Position numbers and translations under genes: made by a program. The notes under the pieces were generated by a model. The model searched no databases. It was given only the letters and a program-made list of their open reading frames with translations, and was not told where the DNA came from. Shown here piece by piece: positions 59,155 to 64,000 of a stretch of DNA of 64,000 nt. Origin of the DNA: Gammaproteobacteria bacterium (GTDB lineage: Bacteria; Pseudomonadota; Gammaproteobacteria; Pseudomonadales; Balneatricaceae); NCBI GenBank assembly GCA_030748435.1, contig JASMLZ010000072.1, forward strand, positions 29,911 through 93,910, read 5' to 3'. The stretch's first letter is position 1. Each line of letters opens with the position of its first letter.

Positions 59155-60744
59155 CTATTTCAGGTCAACACCGTCATAGAAGATATGGCTACCCAGAGGG
59201 TGAACCTTGAAACCAGTTACTTCTTTGCGCACTGGCTTAAATACCACCGAGTGAGCAATGGTTACCCAAGGTGCTTCTTCTTTAAAGATAACCTGTGCCT
59301 GTTCGTACAACTTGGTACGCTCAGCCTGATCGGTGATCTGCTTGGCTTGACGCAAGGTGGAATCAAACTCTTCATGACACCAGCGGGCACGGTTACCACC
59401 ACTCTTGGCAGCATCACAGCCCAACAGCACATACATAAAGTTGTCTGGGTCACCATTATCACCGGTCCAGCCCAGAAACACGGTATCATGTTCGCCTTCT
59501 TTGGAGCGCTTGAGGTACTCACCCCATTCGTAGGTGACAATTTCTGCTTCCACGCCCACCTTAGCCCAGTCAGCCTGAATCAGTTCAGCCATACGACGGG
59601 CGTTAGGGTTATAGGGGCGTTGCACTGGCATGGCCCAGATATTGGTCTTCAGACCAGAGACACCGGCTTCACGCAGCAATACCTTGGCTTTGCCTGGATT
59701 ATAAGGATAATCCTGTACGGCATCATTATAAGACCAGATGGTAGGTGGAATTGGGTTCTTGGCAATCGAACCGGCCCCCTTAAATACCACATCCAGAATA
59801 GCCTGCTTGTTAATGGCCATATTTAGTGCTTGACGCACTTTCTTCTGGTTAAATGGTGCTTTTTCTGTATTAAAGGCAAGATAGCCTACGTTCAAACCTT
59901 CCTGACGCATTAGATTGATATCTTCATCTGCGTCCATGGCGGCCAGATCAGCTGGGTTTGGATAAGGCATAACATGACATTCGCCAGCCTTCATTTTCTG
60001 ATAACGCACATTGGCGTCGGTAGTGATAGCAAATACCAGCTTGTCGATATTGGAGCGGCCACCCCAGTAGTCATCATGGGCGGTATAGCGGATCATAGCG
60101 TCTTTCTGGTAGGACTTAAATACAAAGGGTCCAGTACCAACAGGCTTGTGGTCGATATCTTCCATGCTGCCTTGAGCGGCTAATTGATCAGCATATTCAG
60201 CTGACATAACAGAAGCAAAGTCCATGGCCATATTGGAAACAAAAGGTGCTTCAGCCATATTCAGGGTGAATTTCACCGTATAGTCATCAACCTTCTCGAT
60301 GGACTTCAGCAGGTCGCCCATACTCATCCAACCGAAATACTTGTAGTCACCACCGGACACGCCGTGATAAGGGTGATCTTCCTTCCACATACGATTAAAG
60401 GTGAACAGAATATCGTCAGCATTGAAATCACGGCTGGGGGTAAAGTTTTTAGTAGTATGGAACTTGACGCCCTTACGCAACTTAAATGTATATTCCAGAC
60501 CGTCATCAGATGCCGTCCATGATTCTGCCAGACCCGGCACAACTTTGGTGGTACCCGGTTCAAACTGAACCAGACGGTTAAAGATCGTCTGAGAAGACGC
60601 ATCAAAGGTGGTACCTGCGGAATAGAGAGAAGGGTTAAAACCTTCCGGACTACCTTCCGAGCAGAACACCATGGTCTTGGCTTGAGCACTGGCAGACAGA
60701 GCGATGCCCAGTCCCAGGCTCACTGCGAGCAATGTTTTCTTCAT
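59155..60744 (-). CDS. dppA: Dipeptide/oligopeptide-binding protein DppA
   Basis: A 529-residue periplasmic family 5 binding protein. Signal peptide MKKTLLAVSLGLGIALSASAQA, then MVFCSEGSPEGFNPSLYSAGTT, which is typical of DppA proteins. The ORF start is 4 codons earlier; the GGAGAAT within those codons is the ribosome binding site for MKKTLL at 60744. Heads dppABCDF. Other features: KPVGTGPFVFKSY and RQALNMAINKQAIL. Confidence 0.95.
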   Translation of the reverse strand: MKKTLLAVSLGLGIALSASAQAKTMVFCSEGSPEGFNPSLYSAGTTFDASSQTIFNRLVQFEPGTTKVVPGLAESWTASDDGLEYTFKLRKGVKFHTTKNFTPSRDFNADDILFTFNRMWKEDHPYHGVSGGDYKYFGWMSMGDLLKSIEKVDDYTVKFTLNMAEAPFVSNMAMDFASVMSAEYADQLAAQGSMEDIDHKPVGTGPFVFKSYQKDAMIRYTAHDDYWGGRSNIDKLVFAITTDANVRYQKMKAGECHVMPYPNPADLAAMDADEDINLMRQEGLNVGYLAFNTEKAPFNQKKVRQALNMAINKQAILDVVFKGAGSIAKNPIPPTIWSYNDAVQDYPYNPGKAKVLLREAGVSGLKTNIWAMPVQRPYNPNARRMAELIQADWAKVGVEAEIVTYEWGEYLKRSKEGEHDTVFLGWTGDNGDPDNFMYVLLGCDAAKSGGNRARWCHEEFDSTLRQAKQITDQAERTKLYEQAQVIFKEEAPWVTIAHSVVFKPVRKEVTGFKVHPLGSHIFYDGVDLK

Positions 60745-60773
60745 ATTATTCTCCATGAGTGGACGTTATATAC

Positions 60774-60789
60774 CAGTCTGTGCAGACTG
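60774..60789. promoter_or_regulatory. Palindrome in the dppA leader
   Basis: CAGTCTGTGCAGACTG, a perfect 7-bp inverted repeat with a 2-bp centre, 30 bp upstream of the dppA start. It could be an operator or a leader hairpin. The 300-bp dppA upstream region holds no other recognised feature or gene. Confidence 0.45.
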
Positions 60790-61044
60790 CGAACACTATA
60801 TGGGGTAAGCCACAACAGCGGCAATCGAAATTATGCAACGCTACTAGTCATTTATTGCATAGGTCAGAAGAGCATCATAAATACTATAAAAAACAGAATG
60901 TTAAAAAGTTCAGCAGCTTCTATATAGAGGCTAAATGGCTTGCCGCAGTGCAACAAGCCACACATATTGAAAATTAGCCCGCCATGGTGAGGAGCCTGGC
61001 GATAGGGCAATCTCTAGGCCATTGACCTCATTGGTCATGCGGGG

Positions 61045-62190
61045 CTACAGAATTTCTCGGAACAACTGCAAGGTGTTATGGTAGTTCATGGCCACCGGGT
61101 TGCCGTTCACACTGGGGTCCCGCAGGGCCGACTGGGTCAGGGCGTCCAGATCAGCATTAACTACACCCAGTTCGGTCAGGGTTTTGGGAATGCCAAGGGA
61201 TGTATTCAATTTATCAACATAGTCACAGAAGCCTTCAAAACCGCCAGCAATGTCCAGATAGTTGGCGGCAGATGCGATGACTGACTCGATAGCGGGTTTA
61301 TTAAACCGTAAAACGGCTGGCATGCAGACCGCATTAGTGGTGCCGTGGTGGGTATGGTGTACGGCACCAATCGGGTGACTTAAGGCGTGAATGGCCCCCA
61401 GCCCCTTCTGAAAGCCGGTAGCTCCCATCATAGCAGCACTCATCATATGGGCTCGCGCTTCCAGATCTGTACCATCAGCATAAGCTCTGGGCAGGTAGGT
61501 TTTTACCAAGCGCATGCCTTCCAGCGCAATACCTTGGCTCATGGGATGATAATGGGGCGAACAGAATGCTTCTACGCAGTGGGCAAAGGCGTCTACCCCG
61601 GTGCCTGCAGTCATAAAATCAGGCATTCCGACAGTTAGTTGTGGGTCACATATCACCACTGAGGCTAGCATTTTGGGATGGAAGATGATTTTCTTTTCTT
61701 GACTATCTGTGTTGGTGATCAGGCTAGCTCGGCCCACTTCAGAACCCGTGCCTGCGGTGGTGGGTACAGCCACAATAGGTTGAATGGCTGCGGCATCAGC
61801 CCGCGTCCACCAGTCATCCACATCTTCAAAATCCCACAAAGGCCGGGTTTGGCCTGCCATCAAGGCTATGACCTTGGCCAGATCCAAGCCGGAGCCGCCA
61901 CCAAAGGCCACCACACCGTCAAACCCACCGTCCCGATATACGGCCAGACCGTCCCTGACATTGATGTCGGATGGGTTGGGGTCTACGGCAGAGAAGATGG
62001 CATCACCCAGACCTCCAGCCTTTAACAAGTCCAGGGTCTGGTGAGTAATGTCCATGTCTGCCAGACCCTTATCGGTAATCAGCAGGGGCCGAGTCATACC
62101 ACAGGACTTGCAGGCATCGGCTATTTCGTTAATACGGCCCACACCAAAGCGGATTTGGGTGGGGTAAGACCAGTTAGCATTGAGGATCAT
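61045..62190 (-). CDS. Iron-containing alcohol dehydrogenase
   Basis: A 381-residue group III (Fe-dependent) alcohol dehydrogenase. It has the NAD-binding GGGSGLDLAKVIAL, the metal-binding histidine region DAFAHCVEAFCSP and AIHALSHPIGAVHHTHHGTTNAVCMP. The start is MILNANWSYPTQIRFG at 62190, five bases after the aldehyde dehydrogenase stop. The ORF track's longer start overlaps that gene. Together with it and a glutamine-synthetase-like gene it probably forms an amine or amino-alcohol catabolic operon. Confidence 0.9.
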   Translation of the reverse strand: MILNANWSYPTQIRFGVGRINEIADACKSCGMTRPLLITDKGLADMDITHQTLDLLKAGGLGDAIFSAVDPNPSDINVRDGLAVYRDGGFDGVVAFGGGSGLDLAKVIALMAGQTRPLWDFEDVDDWWTRADAAAIQPIVAVPTTAGTGSEVGRASLITNTDSQEKKIIFHPKMLASVVICDPQLTVGMPDFMTAGTGVDAFAHCVEAFCSPHYHPMSQGIALEGMRLVKTYLPRAYADGTDLEARAHMMSAAMMGATGFQKGLGAIHALSHPIGAVHHTHHGTTNAVCMPAVLRFNKPAIESVIASAANYLDIAGGFEGFCDYVDKLNTSLGIPKTLTELGVVNADLDALTQSALRDPSVNGNPVAMNYHNTLQLFREIL

Positions 62191-62195
62191 AGGCT

Positions 62196-63572
62196 TCACG
62201 TTTTCTTGAAATGGTAGGATTTTGGGCGTGTCAGGTTGTGGTAGCCGATGCTGGATAAGCCTCCGCCACGTCCCGTGTCTTTGCAGCCAGTCCAGCATAA
62301 TGCCGGGTCAAGGTAGTCGCAGCGATTGGTAAACACGGTGCCTGTTTGTAAAGCATCAGCAATGGTTTCAGCACGTTTATAATCATGTGTCCACAGCGAT
62401 GCCGTAAGGCCAAACTGGCTATCATTCATCAATGCAATGGCCTCGGCATCGTCCTTGACGGGCATAATGCCTACCACTGGACCAAAGCTTTCCTCCTGCA
62501 TGATGCGCATTGAGTGATCCACATTCACCAGAATCTGTGGCATCAGATAAGCCCCCTGATCCTGGGGGAACAGGGCTGGATCAATCAAGGCCTTGGCCCC
62601 GGCTGCAATGGCCTCTGCTGTCTGGGAGCGTACTTCATCAGCAAAGCGCACATGAGCCATAGGGCCCAGGCTGGTTGTCGGGTCAAGAGGGTTGCCCAAC
62701 TGGTAATTGTTGACTATGGCCACAGCTCGCTCGACAAAAGCATCGTATACATCGGCAGCCACATAAATACGTTCAATACCACAGCAGCATTGACCTGAAT
62801 TGAACATGGCACCATCTATCAGGCTTGCCGCTGCTGCATCCAGGTCCGCATCGGCCATAACGTAGCCCGGATCCTTACCTCCCAGTTCAGTGGCAACACC
62901 AGTAAAGGTACCGGCTGCCGCCATTTCCATGGCCTTTCCGCCAGCAACGGAGCCGGTAAAATTTACCAGATCAAAACACTTGTTGGCAATCAGGTCCGAC
63001 GTGGTTTGGTGATCCAGAAAGACATTCTGGAATACCTCTGCCGGAACGCCGGCGTCGACAAATGCTCTGGTCATGCGTTCCCCCACCAACAGGGTTTGGG
63101 TAGCGTGTTTCAGCACGACAGCATTACCGGCAATCAGGGCCGGGGCCACCGTGTTGATGGCGGTCATATAGGGATAGTTCCAGGGCGCAACCACCAGCAC
63201 CACCCCTTGGGGCACACGTTTGATTTGGCGGCTAAAATGCTTACTTTCCTCAACTACTATGGGAGCCAGAGCTGTGTCAGCAATGGCTGCCATATGGTTG
63301 GCCCGTTCACTAAAACCGTTAAATTCACCACCATATCGCACCGGTCGGCCCATTTGATGGGCTAACTCCAGCACAATTTCATCATTCATATTGCCTACTG
63401 CAGCAACCCCGGCTTGTACCAGAGCAATACGCTCAGACAAGGGGCGTGCCGCCCAAGCCCCTTGTGCCGCTCTGGCTTGCCCAACGATGGCTTTGGCAGC
63501 TGCTTGGTCAAGTGTTGGTCGGCGGGCATATACCGAACCATCAATGGGTGAGATACATTCTATACCGGTCAT
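62196..63572 (-). CDS. NAD(P)-dependent aldehyde dehydrogenase
   Basis: A 458-residue aldehyde dehydrogenase. Cofactor-binding APWNYPYMTAINTVAPALIAGN, general base E229 in VATELGGKDPGYV, and nucleophile C263 in MFNSGQCCCGIER are all present. The substrate is not readable; adjacency to a glutamine-synthetase-like protein suggests a gamma-glutamylated aldehyde, as for PuuC. Six bp after the upstream gene. Confidence 0.92.
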   Translation of the reverse strand: MTGIECISPIDGSVYARRPTLDQAAAKAIVGQARAAQGAWAARPLSERIALVQAGVAAVGNMNDEIVLELAHQMGRPVRYGGEFNGFSERANHMAAIADTALAPIVVEESKHFSRQIKRVPQGVVLVVAPWNYPYMTAINTVAPALIAGNAVVLKHATQTLLVGERMTRAFVDAGVPAEVFQNVFLDHQTTSDLIANKCFDLVNFTGSVAGGKAMEMAAAGTFTGVATELGGKDPGYVMADADLDAAAASLIDGAMFNSGQCCCGIERIYVAADVYDAFVERAVAIVNNYQLGNPLDPTTSLGPMAHVRFADEVRSQTAEAIAAGAKALIDPALFPQDQGAYLMPQILVNVDHSMRIMQEESFGPVVGIMPVKDDAEAIALMNDSQFGLTASLWTHDYKRAETIADALQTGTVFTNRCDYLDPALCWTGCKDTGRGGGLSSIGYHNLTRPKSYHFKKT

Positions 63573-63578
63573 TTCTTG

Positions 63579-64000
63579 TTAGGCCCTTTCAAATCCGCGT
63601 GCCACCTCGTAGTCAGTAACAATGCGGTCATATTCTTCCTGCTCCCATTGAGCAGCGCGGGTATAGTGGTCTACCACATCATCTCCCAGAGCCGTGCGCA
63701 GAAATTGGGAATGTTGCAGTTTATCTGTAGCTGCCTGTAATGAGGCTGGAATCTCAATCACATCTTTATGGTTATAAGCATCACCCACGGTTGGATCCGG
63801 TAATGGCAGCTGTTCAGTTATACCCTGAATGCCTGCTGCCAATTGCACTGCCAGTGCCAGATATGGATTAAGATCAGCACCACCAATCCGACATTCAACC
63901 CGCACACCTTTGGTGCCGGCACCACATAAACGAAAGCCGGCGGTACGATTATCCACCGACCAGACGGTTTTGGTGGGCGCAAAAGTGCCCTTGGCAAACC
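63579..64000 (-). CDS. Glutamine synthetase-like protein, C-terminal part (gamma-glutamyl-amine ligase?)
   Basis: The C-terminal end of a glutamine-synthetase-fold protein, cut by the right window edge. The ORF track begins at an internal GTG, but the frame stays open to 64000 (FAKGTFAPTKTVWSVDNRT). Motifs: VDNRTAGFRLCG (glutamate-binding Arg), VRVECRIGGADLNPYLALAV and a C-terminal DYEVARGFERA. This C-terminal type matches the PuuA/IpuC/GlnA-III-like ligases that glutamylate amines rather than GlnA proper. The neighbouring dehydrogenases support that reading. Confidence 0.85.
   Translation of the reverse strand, partial: FAKGTFAPTKTVWSVDNRTAGFRLCGAGTKGVRVECRIGGADLNPYLALAVQLAAGIQGITEQLPLPDPTVGDAYNHKDVIEIPASLQAATDKLQHSQFLRTALGDDVVDHYTRAAQWEQEEYDRIVTDYEVARGFERA

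Overview
The window is a chromosomal segment from a gammaproteobacterium of moderate G+C content. Gene order resembles the Pseudomonas/Cellvibrio/Oceanospirillum side of the class: rpmH-dnaA-dnaN-recF-gyrB, then glyQS, trkA-rsmB-fmt-def, dprA-tsaC-hemF-aroE, prlC, the znu/zur locus, thrB and polA. I cannot name a genus from the sequence alone. No tRNA, rRNA, CRISPR array, prophage, transposase gene or toxin-antitoxin pair was found.

Layout. 1-12 kb (minus strand): 5' part of mnmG, an AT-rich gap with DnaA boxes, a phosphate block (PiT transporter, PhoU-like DUF47 protein, PhoR, PhoB) with a three-repeat PhoB box, a racemase-family gene on the plus strand, then mnmE, yidC, rnpA and rpmH. 12-18.5 kb (plus): dnaA, dnaN, recF, gyrB. 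18.5-30 kb: two perfect parS sites, glyS, glyQ, a lipid A acyltransferase homologue, a decayed tandem copy of a methyltransferase/trkH segment, the intact methyltransferase, trkH, trkA, rsmB, fmt, def. 30-46 kb: dprA-tsaC-hemF-aroE, gpt, a gamma carbonic anhydrase-like protein, prlC-yheV, a zinc uptake locus (znuA divergent from zur-znuC-znuB-MATE), thrB and polA. 46-64 kb: an ABC peptide importer whose operon also carries an M14 carboxypeptidase and a LysR regulator, a DUF3291 gene, a second (Dpp-type) importer in the opposite direction, and an alcohol dehydrogenase / aldehyde dehydrogenase / glutamine-synthetase-like gene set cut by the right edge.

How it works together. The left half is the replication-origin neighbourhood: initiator, clamp, gyrase, RNase P protein, membrane insertase, tRNA modification enzymes, ParB loading sites and many DnaA boxes. 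The right half is nutrient uptake: phosphate, potassium and zinc transport, two peptide importers, and a probable gamma-glutamylated amine catabolic pathway.

The most unusual content lies between the genes. Three families of short non-coding repeats with inverted ends (about 245, 95-135 and 140 bp) sit between housekeeping genes, one of them between phoB and phoR. A relic of a tandem duplication lies beside trkH, and the duplicated segment contributes four perfect DnaA boxes. There are two candidate origin sites, and yidD is missing from its usual place between rnpA and yidC. I did not find a clearly new multi-gene defence or mobile system.
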